Source of the DNA: an uncultured Lachnospiraceae bacterium
GTDB taxonomy: Bacteria; Bacillota; Clostridia; Lachnospirales; Lachnospiraceae
DNA length: 64,000 nucleotides
Reading direction: 5' to 3'
Assembly: GCA_949949005.1 (NCBI GenBank)
Contig: CATLHM010000011.1
Location: 49,586-113,585 of the forward strand
Part shown: positions 17,554-24,497 of the stretch, piece by piece
Position numbering within the stretch: the first letter of the stretch is position 1
Layout of the letters: each line of letters begins with the position of its first letter
Made by a program: the position numbers and the translations under genes
The notes under the pieces: generated by a model
What the model saw: only the letters and a program-made list of their open reading frames with translations
Databases searched by the model: none
Told to the model about the DNA's origin: nothing

Positions 17554-18201
17554 ATGAAAAAATACTGTGGTGCAAAGCTGAAAGACAGGATCGACAAAGC
17601 TGTTGAAGAAAAGGAAGAAGTTGACGGTATCGTATTCCCAACAAGGGATGAACTATATGAGCATACCGCAGAGAAATTAGGTGTATCTAAGGAAACTACA
17701 AGAAAATGGTGTAAACCTAATAGTAACGGCCCCAAAGACCCGGCTCTTTTAGAGGCCTTGGAAAAAATGTTTGACACTTCATTGCAGATTGAAACGGATG
17801 AGATCATGCAATATACACGCTATCCGGATATTGTCATAGCTAACGTAGTCGAGTTAGTGGGTGATTTTATGGTTTTTGTCAATGACAGTTTCCTTGATGA
17901 TGATGAGCAATATTGTAGGTTGGAGGAAAAATTGCACAGATTTAAGCCGACAATACCGCCTCCGTTATATAGCGAATTGGATGAGTTCCAGAAGAGATTT
18001 CTTTCTCCCTTTATCTTCGAGACCAAAAAAGTAGTTCCTGAGGCGTTCTCTGAAAAATGTGGCTATTGGAATGAGAAGAAACAATTTTGTGTGACTGATA
18101 GCAAACTGCATTTTTCGGCATTATTTGAGAAAGTCGAGGAAATAAAACGCGAGCTGGACAAGATCATAGAGTCAAAAGTACAGCCGATCATTTTTTCCTG
18201 A
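17554..18201 (+). CDS. HTH-containing element protein
   Basis: 215 aa. Residues about 30-55 (TRDELYEHTAEKLGVSKETTRKW) look like a helix-turn-helix; the rest is unrecognised, mostly helical, with a proline-rich stretch (KPTIPPPLYSE). AGGAGG lies 8 nt upstream of the ATG. It is divergent from another HTH gene (16721-17362), an arrangement typical of lysis-lysogeny-like switches. It ends at a 13-bp perfect stem shared with the convergent SprT-like gene. Confidence 0.7.
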   Translation: MKKYCGAKLKDRIDKAVEEKEEVDGIVFPTRDELYEHTAEKLGVSKETTRKWCKPNSNGPKDPALLEALEKMFDTSLQIETDEIMQYTRYPDIVIANVVELVGDFMVFVNDSFLDDDEQYCRLEEKLHRFKPTIPPPLYSELDEFQKRFLSPFIFETKKVVPEAFSEKCGYWNEKKQFCVTDSKLHFSALFEKVEEIKRELDKIIESKVQPIIFS

Positions 18202-18210
18202 ATGACAATT

Positions 18211-18243
18211 AAGAGAGATTGAGTTTAGCCCTCAATCTCTCTT
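18211..18243. terminator. Bidirectional hairpin between convergent genes
   Basis: Perfect 13-bp stem AAGAGAGATTGAG with CTCAATCTCTCTT and a 7-nt loop. T-tracts are weak on both sides, so it is a plausible but not canonical terminator. Confidence 0.6.
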
Positions 18244-18253
18244 GACGTTTAAC

Positions 18254-18910
18254 TTATTGTGCTACTACAAATTGCTCATTGCAATCCATACACAAAACGT
18301 TGATTTCCTTTGTTGCCCTGAACGAATTACCACAACAGGGACACTGATATTTTCTCGTACTGGACGGTTTTCTTGTTTTTGGCTTTATAGGAGTAGTGTT
18401 TCCGCTTGTACCTCCGGAAAATCCTCCCAGTGAAAAAATGTCCTGTCTGCCTATTTCAATATCCTGTAAACCGTTCCTGATGCAGAAATCTATGGTTTCT
18501 TCTGTCGGTGTGCTGACAGTCCAGCCGTATTTTTCGTGCCTGTCAATCTGGATTTTTCCCATTTTCTCCGCTGTTTTTTTAAAATTTTTGTTATGATAAA
18601 CATAACCGTTGCTTGTGTCTTTAATCCCGTGTTGCATATTCCAGATATGACTGCTTTCGTGTATCAATGTGGTTACTATTTCCGTTATATCCCGTCTCAA
18701 ATAATTGGCCGATATATTTAATTCTTTCATTGCCTTATCATCCGTGAACCATGTATTGCTGACAGATACGTGTCCATAACTTCTGACACTTCCCTGAACG
18801 GTAAGGGTGATCTCTTCCAATTCACCGTTAAAATATTCGTTGTTGATCAGGTTATAAATCTTTTGCAGATATTGTACTGTTCTTCTGTAATTGTTCAGTT
18901 TTTTTGCCAT
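18254..18910 (-). CDS. SprT-like zinc metalloprotease
   Basis: 218 aa. Residues 1-130 resemble the SprT/Spartan catalytic domain, with the zinc motif H84-E-S-S-H88 and a downstream H-x-x-x-F helix (YHNKNFKKTAEKMG). The C-terminus has a zinc ribbon with C190-x-x-C193 and C207-x-x-C210. Spartan-type proteases clear proteins covalently attached to DNA, which would suit an element whose HUH Rep forms a tyrosyl-DNA adduct; that link is inference. Start set at 18910, 8 nt after GAGAGG; the open frame extends upstream through the promoter. Confidence 0.87.
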   Translation of the reverse strand: MAKKLNNYRRTVQYLQKIYNLINNEYFNGELEEITLTVQGSVRSYGHVSVSNTWFTDDKAMKELNISANYLRRDITEIVTTLIHESSHIWNMQHGIKDTSNGYVYHNKNFKKTAEKMGKIQIDRHEKYGWTVSTPTEETIDFCIRNGLQDIEIGRQDIFSLGGFSGGTSGNTTPIKPKTRKPSSTRKYQCPCCGNSFRATKEINVLCMDCNEQFVVAQ

Positions 18911-18983
18911 GATGCTTACCTCTCTTTTTATTCGTAGTAGTAGTTTGTTGTTGGTAGTTAAAGTGTAGTTTTTAACTGTCTTT

Positions 18984-19012
18984 ATTATAGCATGGTACCA
19001 TATAAAAATCAA
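18984..19012 (-). promoter_or_regulatory. sprT-like promoter with embedded operator
   Basis: Minus-strand TTGATT-N17-TATAAT. The spacer holds the 10-bp palindrome ATGGTACCAT (18992-19001), so a bound protein would block polymerase. The same palindrome lies in the divergent promoter. Confidence 0.65.
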
Positions 19013-19085
19013 TCATATTTTCTGATTTTAGGGAAAAATTTCAAATATTTTTTAAACAATATAATAATGTAATATTGATTCTAAT

Positions 19086-19112
19086 TTGATTATATGGTAC
19101 CATATTTAAAAT
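19086..19112 (+). promoter_or_regulatory. Ribbon-helix-helix gene promoter with embedded operator
   Basis: TTGATT (19086) and TAAAAT (19107) flank the 14-bp palindrome ATATGGTACCATAT (19092-19105). The 15-nt spacer is short, but the layout matches the divergent promoter. Confidence 0.55.
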
Positions 19113-19140
19113 ATTTTATTTGCAGAAAGGGGACAGAAAA

Positions 19141-19368
19141 ATGCCAAAAAAAGCGGATACTACCCTTAAAACTGATTCCGGCATCTACAAAAGTAAAATC
19201 AGGGCAAGTCAGACTTATGACCAGAATAATGTAGATAATATCCGTGTCAGAGTTCCAAAGGGCTGGAAAGAAAAGATGCAGGAATATGTACAGAAAAATG
19301 ATAAATATAATTCTGTAAATGGGATGATTTGTGAACTGATACGAAAAGAAGTGGGAATTATTGATTGA
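19141..19368 (+). CDS. Ribbon-helix-helix (CopG/Arc-type) DNA-binding protein
   Basis: 75 aa. The C-terminal half reads DNIRVRVPKGWKEKMQEYV followed by YNSVNGMICELIRKEVG, the beta-strand plus two-helix layout of ribbon-helix-helix dimers. Start at 19141 follows GAAAGGGGACAG. It most likely binds the GGTACC-centred palindromes at 18992 and 19092, repressing itself and the SprT-like gene. An accessory role at the replication or transfer origin is also possible. Confidence 0.75.
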   Translation: MPKKADTTLKTDSGIYKSKIRASQTYDQNNVDNIRVRVPKGWKEKMQEYVQKNDKYNSVNGMICELIRKEVGIID

Positions 19369-19895
19369 CAAAAACAGTGTTATATATTAATGTAAATTTG
19401 TTGTTGGTAGGCGTTATGCTTACCTTTAAGGTATCGCTTGTAGTAGGGCGGTACCTTTTTTATTCATAAATGTTAGGGATTCGCTATGCCTGTTTTTCCT
19501 TGTTAATAAATCAGTAAAGAGCGACTCGGAAATCCTGACGGGCCCCATGGGGATATAGAAAGCGAATAAGTACGATAATGCGGTTTCGGTGGTAGTGTGT
19601 TGAGGGTAAAAAAGACCTTTCATTGGGTCAGGATTTCAGCGAACGGCTCCCACAGCTTTCCTGTATAATAATTTTTAAAAGTGTATTTTCAAGTTCACCC
19701 CTGTTAATCAAAAGCAGGCATAAAAAGGTGGGGAAATATTTCATCCTCACTTTTTTGTTTTCTGGCAATAAAGTAATGCAAACCACTCTTAAAGTGGTAG
19801 TACCATAGTAATAACTTTATTTTTTCTATGTGTGATGTAGAATGGAAGCATGAAGTGCATTTCAAATCTGATGATAAGGAGGTGGACATTATATC
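19369..19895. other. 527-bp noncoding stretch in the element
   Basis: No credible gene. It contains a terminator-like hairpin with T-tract (19428-19462), the 10-bp palindrome CCCCATGGGG (19543-19552), and an ACCACT-CTTAA-AGTGGT hairpin near 19783. Long noncoding tracts in small replicons often hold a single-strand origin or transfer origin; no specific motif proves either. Confidence 0.5.
19428..19462 (+). terminator. Terminator after the ribbon-helix-helix gene
   Basis: AAGGTA stem with TACCTT, inner partial pairing, then six T. Confidence 0.5.
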
Positions 19896-20126
19896 ATGAA
19901 AGCTAAACTGATCGGATTTTCACCAGTTGGATTCACGACTTCGGACGGAAAAGTCATTGAGGGTATGACATTGTCAGTGGGATATACAGACGAGAATACT
20001 ACCGGAATGAGAGCAGATCGCTTTTTCGTTAAGAAGGAAATTGAGGTTCCACAAGTGAAAATCGGTGAAAATATCAATATTATCTTTAACCAGAAAGGCA
20101 AGGTTGAGGCCATAACAAAGGAATAA
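19896..20126 (+). CDS. Small beta-rich element protein (candidate ssDNA-binding)
   Basis: 76 aa, not confidently recognised. Pattern of alternating hydrophobics with glycine turns (KVIEGMTLSVGYTDENTTG, VGENINIIFNQKGKVEAI in part) suggests a five-strand barrel. AAGGAGG precedes the start. Its position before the ATPase and Rep genes fits a single-stranded-DNA-binding protein of a rolling-circle replicon, but that function is inferred only from fold impression and context. Confidence 0.65.
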   Translation: MKAKLIGFSPVGFTTSDGKVIEGMTLSVGYTDENTTGMRADRFFVKKEIEVPQVKIGENINIIFNQKGKVEAITKE

Positions 20127-20192
20127 AACTGTGCCTTACATAGGGGTATTGTGTAAATACCCCTATGAATATAAGTATATTAAGGAGGGCTT

Positions 20193-20762
20193 ATGAACAG
20201 AAAACAGACAGAATGTATACTGCGGTTATACCACGGTATACAGCAAATGAAACTTCATCCCTATACCGGCATACCGGTTATTGTCCTGACCAGTTTATTC
20301 ATAACGGGCTGGCTCAATAAAGGAAAACTGTTTTCCCTACAGGATTTTTCGGATTTACTGCGTCCAATATTTCAATACAGTATTTCCATTACATTGATTT
20401 TGAGTTTTCTTGCATTTCTGCTTGCATGGATTGGCTGGCTTGGATGTATTACCGCAAAACGCGATGAAAACCGCCTGATGAAAGCATTTTCAGAGCACGA
20501 TAGGCGTAACGGCTGTCCGATACTGGTTCGCCGTAGGAAGCTGAAAGGAACAGACGTAACGGAAAGAGTATTCTATTCGGATATACCGCTGACGTGCTGG
20601 GAGGAAAGAAAGGACGAGCTGGAACATCAGTTTAGCTCCCATTTTATCAGGCTGGAAGATTATGGAGGAAAGAAGGGCAGGAACAGCAAATTAATCCTTA
20701 TTCACATGGCTCCGGGAAAGAAAGCAAAGGACAGGGGACTTTTATATGATGAAGAATTGTGA
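20193..20762 (+). CDS. Membrane protein paired with the FtsK-like ATPase
   Basis: 189 aa. Two membrane helices (about 25-45 and 62-88) are followed by a basic cytoplasmic region (RRKLKGTDVTERVFYSD). It overlaps the FtsK-like gene by 17 bp. FtsK and TcpA-type coupling proteins normally have an N-terminal membrane domain plus a linker before the motor; here that part appears to be encoded as a separate polypeptide, so the two genes may form a split membrane-anchored DNA pump. AAGGAGG precedes the ATG. Confidence 0.7.
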   Translation: MNRKQTECILRLYHGIQQMKLHPYTGIPVIVLTSLFITGWLNKGKLFSLQDFSDLLRPIFQYSISITLILSFLAFLLAWIGWLGCITAKRDENRLMKAFSEHDRRNGCPILVRRRKLKGTDVTERVFYSDIPLTCWEERKDELEHQFSSHFIRLEDYGGKKGRNSKLILIHMAPGKKAKDRGLLYDEEL

Positions 20763-21504
20763 TGATAAAATAACTCTGGGATGTTCCTTTGACTGCTGGT
20801 ATGGCTACGGAATAAAACAGCCGGTATCTGTAGATATATCCGTAAAGACAAACAGCCATATACTTATTTGCGGTATGTCCGGAAGCGGAAAATCTTTCTG
20901 CGAGAATATCCTGTTCGCAAAATTGGCAGAAAAAAGGCCTGACAGTGAATGCTATTTTGCTGATTATAAACAAGAGGATAATTTCCATTATCTACGTGGT
21001 TGTTCCCGGTATTTCCCGTACAAAAGAACTTTGGAAGCACTTGACAGTGTATACGGCATACTCCAAAAACGGCAGTCGGGAGAGGATGAAAGCCGTAAGC
21101 CGGTAACCTTGATCTGGGATGAATATGTTGCAAACATATTGGCTTTACAGAATGAAGATAAGAAGAAAGCTGCCACGGTGATGAATAGGGTTTCAGAAAT
21201 CCTCATGATTGGCAGGTCCTTAGCGGTCAGATTTTTTTGTTCCTGCCAGCGTCCGGATGCATCTGTATTTCCGTCTGGAAGTCGCCTGAATTACGGCATT
21301 ATTATGGTGCTTGGCGCACCCATTCAGAGCATTTATGAAATGCTAATGCCAACGGAATATATCAGCCGGATTGAAGATCGGGAGTTCAGGACAGGCGAGG
21401 GAGTTTTGCTCTTGCAGGGTTCGGAACTTCACTTCATAAAAGTTCCAATGGTGCGTGATGTGGAGCGGATGCAGGAATTGTGCATAAGGGCATTGACGGA
21501 ATAA
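20746..21504 (+). CDS. FtsK/HerA-like P-loop ATPase
   Basis: 252 aa. Walker A is G43-M-S-G-S-G-K-S50 and Walker B is VTLIWDEY with acidic residues at 125-126. The sequence after Walker B (ILMIGRSLAVRFFCSCQRPDA) matches the sensor region of FtsK/VirD4-type motors. There is no gamma domain and no membrane segment, so it is much shorter than chromosomal FtsK. Such ATPases pump DNA in conjugation of small integrative elements or load DNA into virus particles. Anchoring by the preceding protein is inferred from overlap. Confidence 0.85.
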   Translation: MMKNCDDKITLGCSFDCWYGYGIKQPVSVDISVKTNSHILICGMSGSGKSFCENILFAKLAEKRPDSECYFADYKQEDNFHYLRGCSRYFPYKRTLEALDSVYGILQKRQSGEDESRKPVTLIWDEYVANILALQNEDKKKAATVMNRVSEILMIGRSLAVRFFCSCQRPDASVFPSGSRLNYGIIMVLGAPIQSIYEMLMPTEYISRIEDREFRTGEGVLLLQGSELHFIKVPMVRDVERMQELCIRALTE

Positions 21505-21516
21505 CAGGCAGAAGAA

Positions 21517-21556
21517 ATGCGGCGGTGGCGGCGAAGCCGTAAGCCGCCGCATTTTA
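21517..21556 (+). terminator. Hairpin ending the ATPase transcript
   Basis: Perfect 9-bp outer stem ATGCGGCGG with CCGCCGCAT, further pairing inside, then TTTTA. It stands directly before the origin stem-loop. Confidence 0.6.
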
Positions 21557-21558
21557 CG

Positions 21559-21600
21559 GAAGTTGCGCTAGTATTACCGCAACTTCTGTGTCATGTGTCA
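21559..21600 (+). other. CRESS-type rolling-circle origin: nonanucleotide stem-loop plus iterons
   Basis: Perfect 9-bp stem GAAGTTGCG (21559-21567) with CGCAACTTC (21578-21586). The 10-nt loop is C followed by TAGTATTAC (21569-21577), identical to the circovirus-type nonanucleotide, which CRESS Reps nick between positions 7 and 8. Two tandem TGTGTCA heptamers (21587-21600) touch the 3' side of the stem, in the same place as circovirus Rep-binding repeats. The rep gene starts 84 nt further on. Confidence 0.9.
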
Positions 21601-21683
21601 TACACATATAACTCAATAAACAGGCGCATTTCGGGGATATATCATTGTGTCGGAACTGTGCCATAATACAGAAAGGAAAGAAC

Positions 21684-22691
21684 ATGAGCAAAAGTAAAAC
21701 TAAAAGCAATAACCGGAGAAGCCGGAAATACCAGCTCACATACAACAATCCGGAGAAGCATAAAAACTGTTCTCATGAAGCTATTAAGGAAACATTGAAG
21801 AAATGGGATAATATACAATACTGGTGTATGTGTGATGAAATCGCCAAAACGCCTCATACCCACTTATATATTCAGTTCAAAAATCCGGTCTACTTTTCCA
21901 GCGTAAAAAAGTCGTTCCCTACAGCCCATATAGAAGAGGCACAGGGAACCGCAGAGGAAAACCGGGCTTATATCCGTAAAGAGGGAAAGTGGGAAAATAC
22001 AGAAAAAGAGACGACAAACCTGAAAGAGACCTTTGAGGAATACGGAACAATTCCCAAAACCGGACAGGGAAAGAGGAGTGATCTGGAAAGCCTTTACCAG
22101 ATGATTAAGGACGGCTACAGCAATGTGGAGATTCTCGAAATCAATCCGGATAATATTCTGAACCTACAGCATATCGACAAGGCACGGCTTGAAATTCTGT
22201 ATAACCGTTACAGGTCGGAACGGCGCATTAATCTGCTGGTAACTTATGTAAGCGGTGCAACCGGATATGGGAAGTCAAGGGATATACTGGATTCCCATGG
22301 AGACGCAAACGTCTACAGAGTGACGGATTATAAGCATCCATTTGATTCCTACGCCGGGGAAGATGTGCTGGTTCTGGAAGAGTTCCGGAGTGATTTACCC
22401 ATAGGGAATATGCTCAATTACCTTGACATTTATCCCTTGCAATTACCGGCCCGGTATAATAACCGGCAGGCATGTTATAACTTCGTCTATATCGTGAGCA
22501 ACTGGAAGCTGGAAGATCAATACCATAATGTCCGCATAGAACAGAAAGAAACCTATCTGGCGTTCTTAAGACGGATAAAAAGAGTAAGGGTATATACAGC
22601 TCCCGGAGAATATCAGGAGTATGATACCAGAGACTATTTAAATGGTTTTCATCCGGTGCCGGATTCAGAAAACCCGTTCCCTGAAAATTAA
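21684..22691 (+). CDS. rep: CRESS-DNA-virus-like replication initiator (HUH endonuclease + SF3 helicase)
   Basis: 335 aa, start at 21684 after GAAAGGAAAG. N-terminal HUH endonuclease: motif I QLTYNNP (17-23), motif II H58-T-H60 within TPHTHLYIQF, motif III Y96-I-R-K99 with the catalytic tyrosine at 96. C-terminal superfamily 3 helicase: Walker A G191-A-T-G-Y-G-K-S198, Walker B VLVLEEF (228-234), motif C IVSN (270-273). Motif set, order and size match circovirus and related CRESS Reps, and also Reps of bacterial and phytoplasma plasmids. It should nick the TAGTATTAC loop upstream. It is not a RepL or Rep_trans protein, since those lack the SF3 domain. Confidence 0.93.
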   Translation: MSKSKTKSNNRRSRKYQLTYNNPEKHKNCSHEAIKETLKKWDNIQYWCMCDEIAKTPHTHLYIQFKNPVYFSSVKKSFPTAHIEEAQGTAEENRAYIRKEGKWENTEKETTNLKETFEEYGTIPKTGQGKRSDLESLYQMIKDGYSNVEILEINPDNILNLQHIDKARLEILYNRYRSERRINLLVTYVSGATGYGKSRDILDSHGDANVYRVTDYKHPFDSYAGEDVLVLEEFRSDLPIGNMLNYLDIYPLQLPARYNNRQACYNFVYIVSNWKLEDQYHNVRIEQKETYLAFLRRIKRVRVYTAPGEYQEYDTRDYLNGFHPVPDSENPFPEN

Positions 22692-22700
22692 ATCAATCAG

Positions 22701-22867
22701 GTGTAAGGAATTACATTACACACCAAAAAGAAAATAAGCATAGAAATATATTATACTAAAAATGTCTTGCAAAGAAAAATAAAATCATTTAAACCAACAA
22801 TTCAAAAAATAAAAATACACTTTTAATCTTGTAAAAATAAATCCCAACAATTATTAATTCCTTACAC
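22701..22867. promoter_or_regulatory. Inverted repeat upstream of the integrase gene
   Basis: GTGTAAGGAATTA (22701-22713) recurs inverted at 22855-22867, 141 bp apart, and the first arm is itself part of a smaller palindrome (GTGTAA to TTACAC). The AT-rich region between has no gene. Likely binding sites controlling integrase expression or excision; otherwise unexplained. Confidence 0.5.
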
Positions 22868-22888
22868 CGCTATGAAAAGTGGTGTGGT

Positions 22889-24097
22889 ATGAAAGCGAAT
22901 AAAAAAACAGAAAGTACAAAGCTATCTATATTGAAAGATGCCATAAATTCCGGTATATTAGATATAGACAGTGTGCTTGATACGCTTATGTCAACAAAAA
23001 GAGATAAAATATTAAAAATACATTCTTATGCAATTACTCCCCCAGCTTCGGAAAACGGACGCTGGCAGACCTGCTACAAGGATGAAAAAGGAAAGCGAAA
23101 AAACATCAAAGCACAAACCAAAGAGGAATTATTGGATAAACTGATACCAATATATTTTTCTGGTTCGCACCTTGACATAACATTTTACGGACTGTATGAG
23201 GAATGGCTGGAATACAAAAAAACCGTAACTAATAGCCCCAACACGATTAAACGTCATAAACAGCACTATCATAAATATTTTGAAACATCTGTTTTGCATG
23301 ATAAAAAAATCAAGAAGATTGATGAACTTTTGCTGGAAGAGGAATGCAACCGTATAGTAAAGGAATTTAATCTGACACGGAAAGAATGGTGCAATGCAAG
23401 AACAATTTTAAACGGAATGTTTGGATATGCTGTTAGAAAAAATTATCTCACAGAAAATCTTATGAATAAGGTTCAGATTCTGGTTAAATTCAAGCAGGTA
23501 GTCAGAAAAACCGGAAAAACAGAAACCTATAATTCGGAAGAGCTTGCAGAGATAAACAGGTTTCTTGATCGGGAGTATGAGGAAACACAGGACGCTTCTT
23601 TTCTTGCTGTTAAGGTCAATTTTTTATTAGGCTTGCGAGTGGGCGAATTAGTGGCGTTAAAGTGGTCAGATTTATGCGACGCTAACCATATACATATTGT
23701 CCGTGAGGAAATCAGAGACCAGACAGATAATAGTTATGAGGTTGTAGAGCATACCAAAACAAATAAAGACAGATTTGTTTTGGTGGTTCCCAAAGCACTG
23801 GATATTCTCAATAGAATAGAGAGACAGGGCGAATATATTTTTATGAGAAATGGGGAACGGATTACGGCAATTCGAATAGCAACAATTTTGAGAAAGTACG
23901 CTAATTATCAGGGGGTACGCATTAAATCCAGTCATAAAATGCGAAAAACCTATGCAAGCAATCTGAATGCCTGTGGCGTTCCGTTGGACTGCATCAGGGA
24001 AATGCTGGGGCATAGTAGCCTGAACACTACTCTCGGATATATTTACAATCCCCTGACGGAAAAAGAAACGTTTGACCTTATAACTAAAGCATTGTAA
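22889..24097 (+). CDS. int: Tyrosine site-specific integrase
   Basis: 402 aa. N-terminal arm-binding region, SAM-like core-binding domain (about 95-190, DITFYGLYEEWLEYKK), and catalytic domain with R250 (LRVGELVALKW), H349-x-x-R352 (SHKMRKTYASN), H375 (LGHSSLNTT) and nucleophile Y384. It lies 98 bp from the tRNA-Thr gene it targets, in the usual int-next-to-tRNA layout. It should recombine the 23-bp repeats to excise a circular form. No separate excisionase is recognised; one of the small HTH proteins may serve. Confidence 0.95.
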   Translation: MKANKKTESTKLSILKDAINSGILDIDSVLDTLMSTKRDKILKIHSYAITPPASENGRWQTCYKDEKGKRKNIKAQTKEELLDKLIPIYFSGSHLDITFYGLYEEWLEYKKTVTNSPNTIKRHKQHYHKYFETSVLHDKKIKKIDELLLEEECNRIVKEFNLTRKEWCNARTILNGMFGYAVRKNYLTENLMNKVQILVKFKQVVRKTGKTETYNSEELAEINRFLDREYEETQDASFLAVKVNFLLGLRVGELVALKWSDLCDANHIHIVREEIRDQTDNSYEVVEHTKTNKDRFVLVVPKALDILNRIERQGEYIFMRNGERITAIRIATILRKYANYQGVRIKSSHKMRKTYASNLNACGVPLDCIREMLGHSSLNTTLGYIYNPLTEKETFDLITKAL

Positions 24098-24111
24098 CAG
24101 TACCAAAGTAC

Positions 24112-24128
24112 TGTCTACAACTGTCTAC
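24112..24128 (+). promoter_or_regulatory. Candidate integrase arm-type sites, int-proximal end
   Basis: Two TGTCTAC heptamers 10 bp apart (24112, 24122), matching the pair at 15368-15385 in the other end. Confidence 0.5.
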
Positions 24129-24140
24129 CGGATTACAGAC

Positions 24141-24182
24141 ACACAAAAAGAGCGGAAACCCTGTCAAAATCAGGATTTCCGC
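24141..24182 (-). terminator. Element-supplied terminator for tRNA-Thr
   Basis: Minus-strand stem GCGGAAA-CCTG with CAGG-TTTCCGC and then CTTTTTGTG, 12 nt beyond the tRNA 3' end. Confidence 0.75.
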
Positions 24183-24192
24183 AATCTTAACC

Positions 24193-24215
24193 AAAGCTGC
24201 TGACGGGAATCGGAC
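24193..24215. repeat. tRNA-proximal attachment site (att)
   Basis: Identical over 23 bp to 15299-15321. It overlaps the acceptor stem and T arm of tRNA-Thr, which stays intact. Confidence 0.92.
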
Positions 24216-24267
24216 CCGTGACCTCCGCACTACCAATGCGACGCTCTACCGACTGAGCCACAGCAGC
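24195..24267 (-). tRNA. tRNA-Thr (GGT anticodon)
   Basis: 73-nt cloverleaf on the minus strand: acceptor GCTGCTG with CAGCAGC, D-stem GCTC/GAGC, anticodon loop TTGGTAG with anticodon GGT, T-arm GGGTCCGATTCCC. Discriminator base T; CCA is not encoded. It is the insertion target of the element. Confidence 0.95.
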
Positions 24268-24400
24268 CTGCGATACATCTTATCTGTATCACCGAAATGT
24301 ATTGTAACACAGTCCGAATTGCTTTGTCAACGAAATATTTATCGAATTTTAGAGGTGATTATTGGAGCGATTTTGGAGGCTGTTTTTAGCTGTTTTTTGC

Positions 24401-24429
24401 TTGCAGAGCATGGCGGCTAACAGTATAAT
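24401..24429 (+). promoter_or_regulatory. Promoter of the papain-like gene
   Basis: TTGCAG-N17-TATAAT, 69 nt before the chosen start. Confidence 0.6.
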
Positions 24430-24497
24430 AAATAATGAAAGAAAAAGATACGGATTACGCATCGCGTTGCCGCAAAAAACGCGGCATGGAGGTTAAT

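Larger units (their letters stand above)
15299..24215. mobile_element. Integrative element with CRESS-virus-like Rep, in tRNA-Thr
   Basis: About 8.9 kb between 23-bp identical direct repeats (15299-15321 and 24193-24215), the latter being the 3' end of tRNA-Thr. The interior is visibly more AT-rich than both flanks. Content in order: two XRE repressors, unknown protein, two further HTH proteins, SprT-like protease, ribbon-helix-helix protein, small beta protein, membrane protein, FtsK/HerA ATPase, stem-loop origin, CRESS-type Rep, tyrosine integrase. No relaxase, portal, capsid or tail gene is recognisable. Confidence 0.92.

Noticed and set aside
21684..22691. Rep considered as a RepL, Rep_trans or MOB relaxase
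   Set aside because: Those families lack the SF3 helicase block seen at residues 191-273; the motif order is that of CRESS Reps.
15299..24215. Element considered as a tailed prophage remnant
   Set aside because: No terminase, portal, capsid, tail or lysis gene; its replication module is CRESS-like.
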